DNA from: RUG705 sp934101175
GTDB lineage: Bacteria > Bacillota_I > Bacilli_A > RF39 > UBA660
Assembly: GCA_934101175.1 (NCBI GenBank)
Contig: CAKOQC010000001.1
Coordinates: forward strand, 186,001-250,000
DNA: 64,000 bases
Direction: 5' to 3'
The notes below the pieces were generated by a model. It searched no databases, had not been told where the DNA came from, and saw only the letters and a list, made by a program, of their open reading frames with translations. Shown in pieces: positions 1-7,933 of the stretch; within the stretch, counting starts at the first letter, position 1, and each line of letters begins with the position of its first letter. Both the position numbers and the translations under genes were made by a program.

Positions 1-1802
1 CTGGTATTGCTGTAGTAAATGTTGAAACTGGTGCTATATCTGCTGTTGGTAATGGTCGTAACAGACCTAATGGTGTAAGAATATTTAACTATGCTACTGA
101 AGCAAAAAAACAACCAGGTTCTACCGCTAAACCAATCTTTGATTACGGTCCTGGTATCGAATATAACAATTTCTCATCATATACCCTATTTAATGACGAA
201 CCTTGGACATATACCGATGGCCCATCAGTTAATAACTGGGATGGAAGATTTGATGGCCTAGTAACTACTAGATATGCCCTTCAATATTCAAGAAACGTTC
301 CTGCCTTAAAAGCATTCCAACAAGTAGGAACTAAAAATATTCAAAAATTTGCATATAGTTTAGGACTAGATGTATCATTAAATCAAAATTCTGAAAATTA
401 TCGTATTGTAAACAAAACTACTGGTGTAGATAACACTATTAACGAAGCTTATGCAATTGGTGGTGCTGCCGAAGGATTTAGCCCACTAACAATGGCTGCT
501 GCTTATGCTGGATTTGCATCAGGTGGTTACTATACTTCACCATACTCTGTAACCAAAATTGAATTCCGTGAATCTGGTGAAGTAAAAGAATATAAACCTA
601 CTAAAGCAAGAGTTATGAAAGACTCTACTGCATATATTATGAATAACATTCTAGAATCAGCCGTTTCTGCAGGATTCCATGGTGGAACAAGAGATGCCTA
701 CAATTCTGGTTCACATGTCGCTGCTAAAACAGGAACTAGTAACTATGATGAAGCTACTATAAAGAAATATAATTTACCAGGCGCTGCAGTTAACGATTTA
801 TGGACTGTCGCTTATACCTCTCAATATTCTATTGCTGTATGGTATGGTTATGATAGTATTTATGATAAAGAAACAGATCGTGTAACTTACAACGTTAGCT
901 ATGGTGGTCAAAAAGAAGGCGTTGTAGCTGCCGTAATGAACTACATACCAAAAGATACTAAAGGTTGGACAATGCCATCATCAGTAGTATCTACTCAAGT
1001 AGAAAGAGAAACATGGCCTGCAAAATTACCAAGTAAATATACCCCTAGTGATTTAATTACTACTGAAGTATTCGTAAGAGGTTCACAACCTACTGAAGAA
1101 TCAGAAAGATTCAGTCAATTAGATAATATTACAAGCGTAAATACTACTAAGAAAAACAATAGTGTTACTATTACTTGGAACTATACTGAACCAAAAATAT
1201 TAAGTGAAAGTTATATTAAGAGTTACTTCAATCAAAGCGTATATGGCAATGAAAAAGAAAAATATATCTCTAACAGAATTCAATATAATCAAAACACTCT
1301 AGGAGAAATTGGTTTTGGTATCTATCAAAAAGATAGTTCCGGAAGTTTAAAACTAATAGATTATGTTATTAAAAACACATATACTTATACCGGATATGGT
1401 AATGCTACTTTAGTAATCAAAGCTGAACATAAAAATTACAAATCAAATGCCAGTTCAGGATATGAAATAAAAGTAAGTCTAGGAGATGCACCCACTGGTA
1501 AATTAAGTGCTACTCTAGATGGTAAATCTACTGTTAATACAAATGTTGGTACATATGAAGAAGATGGTATTAAAACAATAACTTTTACTACTACTAATAA
1601 TGGTACTATCAATGTAACAAATAATGCTACAATTAAATATCAAGTTAAATCTGATACCAATACATCATATAAATCATTTACTAATGAACAAGATTTAGTT
1701 ACTTATATCAATTCCCTAGAAGCAGGAAAATATGAAATAACTTATATAATTACTTATCTTAATGCAGAAGTATCTAAAAAAAGAATAGTATACTTAAGAT
1801 AA
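1..1802 (+). CDS. Class A penicillin-binding protein, C-terminal part (5' end outside window)
   Basis: Transpeptidase that cross-links peptidoglycan at the outer membrane face; class A enzymes also carry a glycosyltransferase domain, which would lie upstream of the window. The frame is open from base 3, so the gene starts before the window. The catalytic serine motif QPGSTAKP (SxxK) lies at about bases 111-134. The SxN motif is YSRN, and the third motif is AAKTGTSNY at about 722-748. After the transpeptidase domain comes a tail of roughly 250 residues with Val/Thr/Ile-rich beta-strand character that begins around SVTITW. It resembles an FN3-like extension and ends without a charged tail. A strong hairpin terminator follows at once. 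The family is certain; the exact paralogue (PbpF/Pbp1A type) is not. Confidence 0.93.
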   Translation, partial: GIAVVNVETGAISAVGNGRNRPNGVRIFNYATEAKKQPGSTAKPIFDYGPGIEYNNFSSYTLFNDEPWTYTDGPSVNNWDGRFDGLVTTRYALQYSRNVPALKAFQQVGTKNIQKFAYSLGLDVSLNQNSENYRIVNKTTGVDNTINEAYAIGGAAEGFSPLTMAAAYAGFASGGYYTSPYSVTKIEFRESGEVKEYKPTKARVMKDSTAYIMNNILESAVSAGFHGGTRDAYNSGSHVAAKTGTSNYDEATIKKYNLPGAAVNDLWTVAYTSQYSIAVWYGYDSIYDKETDRVTYNVSYGGQKEGVVAAVMNYIPKDTKGWTMPSSVVSTQVERETWPAKLPSKYTPSDLITTEVFVRGSQPTEESERFSQLDNITSVNTTKKNNSVTITWNYTEPKILSESYIKSYFNQSVYGNEKEKYISNRIQYNQNTLGEIGFGIYQKDSSGSLKLIDYVIKNTYTYTGYGNATLVIKAEHKNYKSNASSGYEIKVSLGDAPTGKLSATLDGKSTVNTNVGTYEEDGIKTITFTTTNNGTINVTNNATIKYQVKSDTNTSYKSFTNEQDLVTYINSLEAGKYEITYIITYLNAEVSKKRIVYLR

Positions 1803-1806
1803 ACAT

Positions 1807-1842
1807 AAAAGAGAAAAGTATTAATCACTTTTCTCTTTCTCA
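1807..1842 (+). terminator. Rho-independent terminator after the penicillin-binding protein gene
   Basis: An 11-bp perfect stem, AAGAGAAAAGT pairing with ACTTTTCTCTT around a 7-nt loop, is followed by a T-rich run. It sits between two convergent genes and could serve both. Confidence 0.85.
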
Positions 1843-1856
1843 TTCTATATAAACAT

Positions 1857-2930
1857 TTATTTCTTCTCTATTATCTTTTTATTATCTATAAGTAATTTAT
1901 TATCTTTATCCATCAAAAGTGCCTTATCAATATAATACAATGCTTCATCAGTAAAGCCTAGATAAAAATAACTACAACTAAGAAGATTATAAATAGTATA
2001 ATCCCAACTAAATACTTCATTAATATAAGTCATTTGTTTTTCTTTAATTGTTAATGCCTTAATCAATAAGTTAATTACTTCTAAGTAATCTTTTCGCTTA
2101 TATTTTCTAATAGCATATTCTACATAACCATCACGTAGCCATGGAGCCTCCTTAATAGCTAGCTCATACCAAAGCATACTCTCCTTATATCTTCCCATAT
2201 TAAAATAACTTCTAGCTATATATCTCATCGAAGCTGCTCTTTCATCTTTCCAAGTAGCAGACTTTAAAGAAAGATAATGTATAAGTGTATCAATACAATC
2301 ATTCCATCTTCCATAATACATATATTCTCTTCCCAAATAATGCCAATTTCGATCATCTTCATTATCTTCTGAAACTGATAGTTCTAATAAAGGTAAATAA
2401 CTTCCCCTAGATTTTGTCCTATCAGGATAGTGATTTAAAACAATCTTATCCGTAGTAACTGCCTTCTCTACTCCATCATATGATAATACTTCATGTACTG
2501 GATGAACCCATTTATATCCTTCTCTTTTATGAATTTTTTCATAATAAAAACTAACTTCTGGTTTATCATTCTTAATACTCCAGTTATAAATATATCTAAC
2601 CTTAGTAGCATCTTCTTCCCACACATTCTCAAGTTCTTGACGCCATCCAGGTAAAAATACTTCATCCAAATCAATACATACACATATATCTGTATCCTTA
2701 GGTACTAAATCCAATGATTTATTCCTAGCTACATCAAATCTCCACGGAACTATCTCTAAACTAGTAACATTTACCCCATGTTCTAAAAGTTTACTAACAG
2801 TATTATCCGTAGAACCCGTATCAAGTACATATATCTCATCAGCTTCTTTAACTGACTCATACCATCTATCTACAAACTTCTCTTCATTTTTACATATTGC
2901 ATATACACAAACCTTATATTTATATTTCAT
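1857..2930 (-). CDS. Family 2 glycosyltransferase with C-terminal TPR-like helices
   Basis: Predicted cytoplasmic glycosyltransferase of 357 residues. The N-terminal 200 residues show the GT-A fold pattern of family 2: a first strand VCVYAICKNEE, then IYVLDTGSTDNT, and a metal/nucleotide-binding acidic motif ICVCIDLDEVF at about residue 85-95. The C-terminal half contains repeated aromatic/Ala-rich helix pairs (for example YIARSYFNMGRYKESMLWYE and a later block around SYFYLGFTDEALYYID) typical of TPR units. This domain pairing is common in Bacillota glycan synthesis genes, but the acceptor cannot be told from sequence. Its SD (aggaggt) lies just upstream of the ATG, and it is transcribed away from the two-component genes. 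Monocistronic as far as can be seen. Confidence 0.85.
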   Translation of the reverse strand: MKYKYKVCVYAICKNEEKFVDRWYESVKEADEIYVLDTGSTDNTVSKLLEHGVNVTSLEIVPWRFDVARNKSLDLVPKDTDICVCIDLDEVFLPGWRQELENVWEEDATKVRYIYNWSIKNDKPEVSFYYEKIHKREGYKWVHPVHEVLSYDGVEKAVTTDKIVLNHYPDRTKSRGSYLPLLELSVSEDNEDDRNWHYLGREYMYYGRWNDCIDTLIHYLSLKSATWKDERAASMRYIARSYFNMGRYKESMLWYELAIKEAPWLRDGYVEYAIRKYKRKDYLEVINLLIKALTIKEKQMTYINEVFSWDYTIYNLLSCSYFYLGFTDEALYYIDKALLMDKDNKLLIDNKKIIEKK

Positions 2931-3051
2931 AATACCTCCTATTAATTATATGTCTTTAATTAGAATTTTATCATTTACATAATTTTCCATAATTATTAGA
3001 TATTTCTCACTTAATTAAATTTTATAATTAATTTAACATTGGAGGTGATAT

Positions 3052-3069
3052 ATGAGTAGAACAAAATAA
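3052..3069 (+). other. Possible five-codon leader ORF (MSRTK) upstream of the response regulator
   Basis: An ATG with a near-perfect SD (ggaggtgat at 3041-3049) opens a reading frame of only five codons before TAA. It lies 35 nt upstream of the response regulator start. It may be a leader peptide or a chance remnant of a larger gene; nothing else supports translation. Confidence 0.25.
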
Positions 3070-3104
3070 AAAAACATGCTATAATTTAAGTGGAGGTTAT
3101 TCTT

Positions 3105-3764
3105 ATGAAATATAAAATAGTCTTAGTAGAAGACGAAATCAATCTAAATAACTTAATAAAAGCCTACTTAGAAAAAGCTGGATATGAAGTTACAACATTT
3201 ACAAATGGCAACGATGCAATCAAAAATATTGATATTCCTGCTAATCTATGGATACTAGATATTATGTTACCTGATGATATTAATGGCTATGATATTATTA
3301 AGAAAATTAGAGAAAAAAACGACATAATGCCTGTAATCTTTACTTCAGCTAGAGATAAAGATCTTGACAAAATAATTGGTCTTGAATTAGGAAGTGATGA
3401 TTATTTAACTAAACCATATTCTCCAAAAGAATTAGTTCTAAGAGTAAATAATATTATTAAAAGAGTTTACTCTAAAGATCTTTCTAAAATTAAATACAAT
3501 GAATATAATATTGATTTAGAAAAAAGAATAGTTCTTCTAGATGATAAAAACTTAAACTTAACTACATTAGAATTTGATTTACTTAAAATGTTTCTAACTA
3601 ATAAAAACAAATCATTTTCAAGGGATGATATCTTAAATATTATCTGGGGAGAAAATTATTTTGGTACTGATCGTGTCGTAGATGATTTAGTAAGAAGATT
3701 AAGAAAGAAAATGCCTGACTTAAATATAGAAACAATGTATGGCTATGGATATCGATTAACATGA
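3105..3764 (+). CDS. OmpR/PhoB-family response regulator
   Basis: DNA-binding response regulator of 219 residues. The receiver domain (about 1-115) has the acidic pair E9/D10, the phospho-acceptor D52 in WILDIMLP, the switch T80/S81 and the conserved K103 in LTKPYSP. The C-terminal winged helix (about 125-219) ends with the typical DDLVRRLRKK and GYGYRL segments. I place the start at the ATG preceded by tggagg (3091-3096); a GTG 15 nt upstream is in frame but overlaps that SD. The gene overlaps the histidine kinase by 4 bp (ATGA), so the two are translationally coupled partners. The stop codon is TGA, which shows the standard bacterial code. The regulon is unknown. Confidence 0.93.
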   Translation: MKYKIVLVEDEINLNNLIKAYLEKAGYEVTTFTNGNDAIKNIDIPANLWILDIMLPDDINGYDIIKKIREKNDIMPVIFTSARDKDLDKIIGLELGSDDYLTKPYSPKELVLRVNNIIKRVYSKDLSKIKYNEYNIDLEKRIVLLDDKNLNLTTLEFDLLKMFLTNKNKSFSRDDILNIIWGENYFGTDRVVDDLVRRLRKKMPDLNIETMYGYGYRLT

Positions 3765-5029
3765 AAAATATGTCCTTAACAAAACAATTAATATATATAA
3801 TTATATTAATAATAGGAATAATCTTTATAGCCCTAGGTATTATCTTGCCAAAAGAATTAGTACCTATATATGAAGAAAATGTTTATAATAAATTAAAACA
3901 ACCCTTAACATTTATAAAAAATTATGATGATATAGATAACTTAAATATAAACAATGATACTGATATCGCCTATATCTATCAAAAAAACGATAAAGTTTTT
4001 ATATCAGGAAATATTTATGACGTAGTTAAAGATTTTGATACTGATATTATTAATTATACTACCCAAAGTTATGGTAAACTAGTCTACAAAAATAGACTTT
4101 ACTACTACTATCATACATACAACGCTAATCAAGAACACGTTATTTCAATTACCAATGATAAATACGTCAATAATATGAAAAGAGAAATACTCTATACAAT
4201 CTTACTAGTTACTGGTATATCTTTCACTCTTAGTTCACTAATCATAATAAGTTGGTCTAATAATCTAGTTAATGATATAATCGTACTAAAGAAAAAAATT
4301 AGAAATATAAATAATGATAACTATAACTATGTACTAAACCACGATGTCGATGATGAGATAAAAGAATTAGATGATTCTATCGAAAGTATGCACGAGTATC
4401 TAGTAAATAATGAAACCTATAAAAATCAGTTATATCAAAATATTTCACATGATTTTAAAACCCCTATTGCTGTTATAAAGTCTTATATTGAAGCTGCTGA
4501 AGACGGTATAGAAACCAAAGAAAAAAGCTTTGAGATAATTAAAGAACAAATAGATAAATTAGAAAATAAAGTACACTCCTTATTATATTTAAATAAACTA
4601 AACTACCTTAAAGAACAAGAAGAAAAGTTAAAATCAAAAACCAATCTTAAATCCGTCGTACTTCCATCAGTAGAAAAATTTAAACTTATAAGACCTGAAA
4701 TAAAATACAAAGTAGATATTGAAGATAATCAAGTATTTAGAGGTACTTATGACATGTGGGAAACAATTATTGATAACCTATTAAATAATTTCATGCGTTA
4801 CGCCAAAAAAGAAATTAAGATTACCATTAAAAATCACAAAATAACCCTATACAATGATGGTGAAAACATAGATGAATCGATTATTAATAATATCTTTACT
4901 CCTTACGAAAAAGGTCTAAACGGTATGTTCGGCCTAGGTCTATCAATAATAAAGAAAACCTTAGCATTATTAAATTATGATATAACTGTATCTAATGTTA
5001 AAGATGGTGTAAACTTCATAATCAAATAA
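3761..5029 (+). CDS. Sensor histidine kinase, partner of the preceding response regulator
   Basis: Membrane-bound sensor kinase of 422 residues. There are two membrane segments (about residues 8-28 and 143-163) flanking an extracytoplasmic sensor of about 110 residues with no recognised ligand-binding fold. A HAMP-like linker follows, then the H-box NISHDFKTPIAVIKSY with the phospho-acceptor His at residue 230. The ATPase domain has an N-box (ETIIDNLLNNFMRYA) and a glycine box (GLGLSIIKKTL). The D-box glycine pattern is short and weakly conserved. It overlaps the regulator gene by 4 bp and is followed directly by a bidirectional terminator. The input signal cannot be inferred. Confidence 0.92.
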   Translation: MKNMSLTKQLIYIIILIIGIIFIALGIILPKELVPIYEENVYNKLKQPLTFIKNYDDIDNLNINNDTDIAYIYQKNDKVFISGNIYDVVKDFDTDIINYTTQSYGKLVYKNRLYYYYHTYNANQEHVISITNDKYVNNMKREILYTILLVTGISFTLSSLIIISWSNNLVNDIIVLKKKIRNINNDNYNYVLNHDVDDEIKELDDSIESMHEYLVNNETYKNQLYQNISHDFKTPIAVIKSYIEAAEDGIETKEKSFEIIKEQIDKLENKVHSLLYLNKLNYLKEQEEKLKSKTNLKSVVLPSVEKFKLIRPEIKYKVDIEDNQVFRGTYDMWETIIDNLLNNFMRYAKKEIKITIKNHKITLYNDGENIDESIINNIFTPYEKGLNGMFGLGLSIIKKTLALLNYDITVSNVKDGVNFIIK

Positions 5030-5055
5030 GAAAGACAATTAGTCTTTCTTATTTT
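5027..5055. terminator. Bidirectional terminator between the histidine kinase and holin-like genes
   Basis: A 9-bp perfect stem, AAGAAAGAC pairing with GTCTTTCTT around a 5-nt loop, has A-rich and T-rich flanks that suit both directions. It overlaps the stop codons of the two convergent genes. Confidence 0.85.
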
Positions 5056-5356
5056 CATTATCACTAATAGTATCTTTCCTAACAGAATCAAGTCCAAAAT
5101 AACCTTTAAATATCTTATATAGTCCTTCTGCTCCCACTAAAGTAAATAATGCTATCCATCCCGCATATAATAAATTAGAAGAATAAAAAGATATTGCATA
5201 ACAAAAGCCAATTCCAAGTGATATCACTATTGAAGTAATCTTATTACAAATCTTACATAAATTAAGTGTCTGTTTAATTTTCTGAATTACTTGTGAAGAA
5301 ATAATACTAGCAATCGTAGCAACATATATAAGTTCTAATAAGAGTTCTTTATTCAC
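5039..5356 (-). CDS. Small holin-like membrane protein
   Basis: Protein of 105 residues with an N-terminal hydrophobic stretch (about 8-24), two further membrane segments (about 42-60 and 64-82) and a charged Lys/Asp-rich tail (DSVRKDTISDNENKKD). This topology fits small phage holins that permeabilise the membrane during lysis. It overlaps the preceding gene by 8 bp, so the two are co-translated. No endolysin gene is next to it, so it is either a prophage lysis remnant or a domesticated pair. Assignment rests on size, topology and pairing, not on a specific motif. Confidence 0.5.
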   Translation of the reverse strand: MNKELLLELIYVATIASIISSQVIQKIKQTLNLCKICNKITSIVISLGIGFCYAISFYSSNLLYAGWIALFTLVGAEGLYKIFKGYFGLDSVRKDTISDNENKKD

Positions 5357-5561
5357 AATTATCTTTTACATAATCATCTATATCTTTAATCTTAAGTTCT
5401 GCTACCGTCATCCTCTCAAACATTCCATTTAATTTATCTACTTTTTCTTCTAAAATATTAACTCTATATGACATAAGTTTACTCATAGATATACTTCCCA
5501 TTAAAGATCCAAATATTGTACCTACTAATGCTAATAAAGCTACTAATATCTCATTATTCAT
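5349..5561 (-). CDS. Phage lysis-module type small protein (N-terminal membrane anchor, coiled coil)
   Basis: Protein of 70 residues: one Gly/Ala/Leu-rich membrane helix (about 4-24), then MSYRVNILEEKVDKLNG, a charged heptad-like segment typical of the small anchored coiled-coil proteins found beside holins in Firmicutes prophage lysis modules. A clear SD (gaggagggt) precedes the ATG. It is the first gene of a two-gene unit with the holin-like gene and lies just upstream of, and divergent from, tmRNA, a frequent phage integration locus. Phage origin is inferred from composition and context. Confidence 0.5.
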   Translation of the reverse strand: MNNEILVALLALVGTIFGSLMGSISMSKLMSYRVNILEEKVDKLNGMFERMTVAELKIKDIDDYVKDNCE

Positions 5562-5616
5562 TATATACCCTCCTCTACTATTAGTATATCTAATAAGTAA
5601 TTATCTGTATAATTAT

Positions 5617-5646
5617 TTGACACTAATTATCTATTTATGTTATAAT
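5617..5646 (+). promoter_or_regulatory. Sigma-A-type promoter of tmRNA
   Basis: TTGACA (5617-5622) and TATAAT (5641-5646) are separated by 18 nt. The mature tmRNA 5' end lies 13 nt after the -10 box. It is one of the best promoter matches in the window. Confidence 0.85.
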
Positions 5647-5658
5647 TTTATATGTATT

Positions 5659-6005
5659 GGGGCTGTCTTGGCTTCGACAGGAATACAATGCTTTATTTTG
5701 CAGGTCGAATGCCCACGTCAAGGGCGAAACAAAAATAACTGGAAACAGAAACAATTTAGCTGTTGCATACGCTTAATTTAGCGGCACAGACTTCTCTATC
5801 ACTTTTGCTTACGAGTGGTAACAGAAGTTCATAAAGTAAGCTATAATATATTCCATTTCTATAAAATATATCGAATTTAATAGAATAGTAAATATCCATT
5901 TTGTTAATTTATAAAATATTTACAAAACTTCTAAATTAACTAAGCCTGTAGATAAATATTGATGAGTATTTTTGGACAGGGGTTCAATTCCCCTCAGCTC
6001 CACCA
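5659..6005 (+). ncRNA. ssrA: Transfer-messenger RNA (tmRNA)
   Basis: Rescues stalled ribosomes by acting first as an alanyl-tRNA and then as a short mRNA. The 5' end GGGGCUG pairs with CAGCUCC near the 3' end, followed by a discriminator A and an encoded CCA. The 5' segment has the conserved GGCUUCGACAG, and the 3' end has a T-arm with GGUUCAAUUCC. The tag frame I favour runs 5723-5776 from GGC and reads GETKITGNRNNLAVAYA, ending AVAYA then TAA. Length is about 347 nt, normal for one-piece tmRNA. The exact resume codon is inferred, not seen. Confidence 0.97.
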
Positions 6006-6016
6006 GATTGGAAATA

Positions 6017-6041
6017 AAGTCTTATTTTATAAGGCTTTTTC
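6017..6041 (+). terminator. Terminator of tmRNA
   Basis: A 9-bp stem, AAGTCTTAT with ATAAGGCTT (one G-U pair) and a 3-nt loop, is followed by TTTTT, starting 12 nt after the CCA end of tmRNA. Confidence 0.8.
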
Positions 6042-6078
6042 TATTTTTATGCATATTTAGATACATATTAGATACATT

Positions 6079-6207
6079 TTTATAACTAATTTTACTAATT
6101 TTTTAAATGAAAGAAAAATTAATAATGAATTAATAGAAAAACAGCAAACAACACAAAAATCGCATACTGAAAACAAACCAACTTTAACAAAGAAAATAGC
6201 AGCATAA
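6079..6207 (+). pseudogene. 3' fragment of a paralogue of the membrane protein gene at 8864-9670
   Basis: A frame open for about 40 codons with no usable start ends in ELIEKQQTTQKSHTENKPTL and a short Lys/Ala tail, then TAA at 6205-6207. This closely matches the C-terminus of the protein encoded at 8864-9670 (KLIEKQQKSQKSQSHTESEP, then TLTKKRK). The first 85% of the gene is missing. It shows that this gene family was once present in a second copy directly beside tmRNA. The rest of 6006-6327 shows no gene; it contains a tandem TTAGATACAT-like repeat at 6055-6078. Confidence 0.75.
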
Positions 6208-6327
6208 TTATTGCTACTATTTATTTTTTATGTTAAAATAAACCTGAATATTGGTTATAATATCAATTGTCTTAGTAAGAAAATTGTAAATTACTATGAC
6301 ACTCGCACAAAAAAGGAGAATTAGAAC

Positions 6328-6942
6328 ATGAATACAAAAGAAAAACTAATAGAGTTTAAAGAAAAACTATTACAATTAAATATACCGATTTCTAGAGATT
6401 TTGAATTTGATGCTGAGTTAGAAGATCATCCAATTGGTAATCAAAACATATATAGATTATACTATATCAATTATCATAGAATTGGAGAGGGTTATGGACA
6501 TCGTAAAAATAATATAGGAATTATAAACTGGCGTTTTAATCCATTCATACTGCCAAAAGAAATGACTAGAGAAGAAGGATTTAAAGTCTTATCATACCTA
6601 ACTGATTTTATAGAAAAAAGAGAAGATACTGAGCCATGTTCTTTTAAGTCCGTTTCAACATTAGATGGCGTTCTAAATCTAGAAAGATTTGGATTTACAA
6701 GAGTTGAAGAAAAAGATGAAAGTAAAATTTTAAACTTATTCACAGTAGACGGAAGACTATTATTATTTAAAAGAAGTAATCTATACTCAAAATATTTTGA
6801 ATGGTATGTTGAAAATGTTACTAAAGAAGAAGTAGAAAGTATTTATGCTAAACACAATATGGAGTTTAGAGATATTGTATGGCTTGATAATCCAAAAGAA
6901 AAAACTTACGCAAAAATTTTAAAACAAAAAAACAAAAGATAA
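6328..6942 (+). CDS. Protein of unknown function, 204 residues
   Basis: Not recognised. Soluble, charged protein with no signal peptide or membrane segment. The sequence mixes aromatic-rich strands (IYRLYYINYHRIGEGYG, NIGIINWRFNPFIL) with charged helices, so a globular alpha/beta domain is likely. A short block FKSVSTLDGVLNLERFGF sits mid-protein. A good SD (aaaaggag) lies upstream of the ATG. It is followed 25 nt later by the Nudix gene with its own SD, so the two probably form a small operon ending at the terminator at 7496. It lies in the accessory block next to tmRNA. Presence next to a phage hotspot hints at mobile cargo, but no function is claimed. Confidence 0.75.
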   Translation: MNTKEKLIEFKEKLLQLNIPISRDFEFDAELEDHPIGNQNIYRLYYINYHRIGEGYGHRKNNIGIINWRFNPFILPKEMTREEGFKVLSYLTDFIEKREDTEPCSFKSVSTLDGVLNLERFGFTRVEEKDESKILNLFTVDGRLLLFKRSNLYSKYFEWYVENVTKEEVESIYAKHNMEFRDIVWLDNPKEKTYAKILKQKNKR

Positions 6943-6967
6943 TTATATTGATTTAAGGAGGATATAA

Positions 6968-7444
6968 ATGAAAGAAATGTTCAAAAGTGCTGTTCATATG
7001 ATAATAGTGGACAATGATAATAAAATATTATTACAAAAAAGAAAAGGTTCTAAATTGTGGCCTGGATACTATGCACTTCCTGCAGGACATATTGATGAAG
7101 GAGAAAATCAATATGATGCCTTAGTTAGAGAAGCTAAAGAAGAATTAGATATTGAAATAAATCCGAAGGATATCATCAATAGTTATGTAGTATTAAGAAG
7201 AAATTACTTTGAAATAGATGGTAAAAAATTAGAACCATACATTGATTATTATTTTGAAATATCAAAATATAAAGGTATTCCAAAAATAGTAGAATTAAAT
7301 AAATGTGAAGAATTAATATGGTCTAACATTGATGATTTACCAGAACCATTTATCAATTATGAAGGAGAATTTTTAGCTGACAGAAGTATTACAACATATG
7401 ATTGCAAAACTGATGGTGCCTATGTAAAAAAATTGATTAAATAA
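6968..7444 (+). CDS. Nudix hydrolase
   Basis: Enzyme of 158 residues that hydrolyses a nucleoside diphosphate linked to another group. The Nudix box runs from G47 as GHIDEGENQYDALV followed by REAKEELDI. It keeps the catalytic REaxEE core, with Asp in place of the final box Gly. Upstream is the usual strand pair (VHMIIVDNDNKILLQKR and WPGYYALPAG). The C-terminal YVKKLIK helix is short. Substrate cannot be read from the box alone; the WPGYYALPAG pattern is seen in MutT-like members that act on modified nucleotides. SD ttaaggagg precedes the ATG. It is probably the second gene of a two-gene unit with 6328-6942. Confidence 0.9.
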   Translation: MKEMFKSAVHMIIVDNDNKILLQKRKGSKLWPGYYALPAGHIDEGENQYDALVREAKEELDIEINPKDIINSYVVLRRNYFEIDGKKLEPYIDYYFEISKYKGIPKIVELNKCEELIWSNIDDLPEPFINYEGEFLADRSITTYDCKTDGAYVKKLIK

Positions 7445-7459
7445 TTCTATATTCTATAT

Positions 7460-7612
7460 AATAATTATGAATATTTCATTTAAAGATATATATATTCAGC
7501 CTAAAACTAGGCTGATTTTTTTCATATTTAAAATCAAAAATATTCTTTTATAATCACAAAATAAATGATAAAATATTAATACAATAATTAATTAATAATA
7601 AAGAAATGTTAA
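7460..7612 (+). repeat. Direct repeat copy 1 (terminator plus promoter-like cassette)
   Basis: This intergenic stretch is nearly identical to 10289-10466: it shares the TCAGCCTA...TAGGCTGA terminator, the following A/T-rich block and a stretch ending in taataataaa. Copy 1 is shorter at its left end. Each copy follows the last gene of a small accessory operon and precedes the start of a 119-residue reading frame (intact in copy 2, decayed in copy 1). Confidence 0.85.
7496..7522 (+). terminator. Terminator after the Nudix gene (in repeat copy 1)
   Basis: Perfect 8-bp stem TCAGCCTA/TAGGCTGA with an AAAC loop and seven Ts. It is identical to the terminator at 10351-10377. Confidence 0.88.
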
Positions 7613-7721
7613 TTAATGTAAACCCCATTTCGAATACATTATAAAAAGAACTATTTCACAAATTAAAAATCAAAGGTGAACTATGAATATCTATTTGTTT
7701 TATTTTCTTTTTCAACAATTA

Positions 7722-7746
7722 GAAAAACACCTCCTTTCGGAGATGT
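7722..7746 (-). terminator. Minus-strand terminator in the inserted segment
   Basis: On the minus strand a hairpin (ACATCTCC, GAAA loop, GGAGGTGT, one mismatch) runs into five Ts. It lies about 190 nt downstream of the lipoprotein gene at 7934-8476 and within a segment of about 190 nt that interrupts repeat copy 1. It may end the lipoprotein transcript or be the 3' end of lost DNA. Confidence 0.6.
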
Positions 7747-7803
7747 ATTTTATCATAAATTTAGGTCCTTTTTAATGTCTACCCTAAAGGGTGCATTTCA
7801 AAT

Positions 7804-7925
7804 ATGTATGATTTTAATTTATTTCTTAATAAAACACCAAAATATATCTAATAATAGTAAAGTATATATAAGACTATCCTATCAATATTTCAAATCCAAT
7901 GGAAGACTTAAGAACATTACATATT
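7804..7925 (+). pseudogene. Decayed, internally deleted copy of the gene at 10469-10828
   Basis: The stretch starts with atgtatgattttaattta, matching the start of the intact gene. It then has a diverged segment, the shared block taatagtaaagtatatataa, a deletion of about 75 nt, and the shared block caatatttcaaatccaatgg through agaacatta. The reading frame is broken. It confirms that the terminator/promoter repeat and this gene were duplicated as one unit. Confidence 0.8.
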
Positions 7926-7933
7926 TTAAAGTA

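Noticed and set aside
5659..6005. Duplicate of the tmRNA 3' end (attR) marking an integrated element
   Set aside because: I looked for a second copy of the T-arm/acceptor text (gttcaattcccc, cagctccacca) through the accessory block and found none; no integrase gene lies next to it either.
6055..6078. Tandem TTAGATACAT repeat as a real attachment or regulator site
   Set aside because: Two imperfect copies in AT-rich DNA are too little to call; noted only in the fragment entry.
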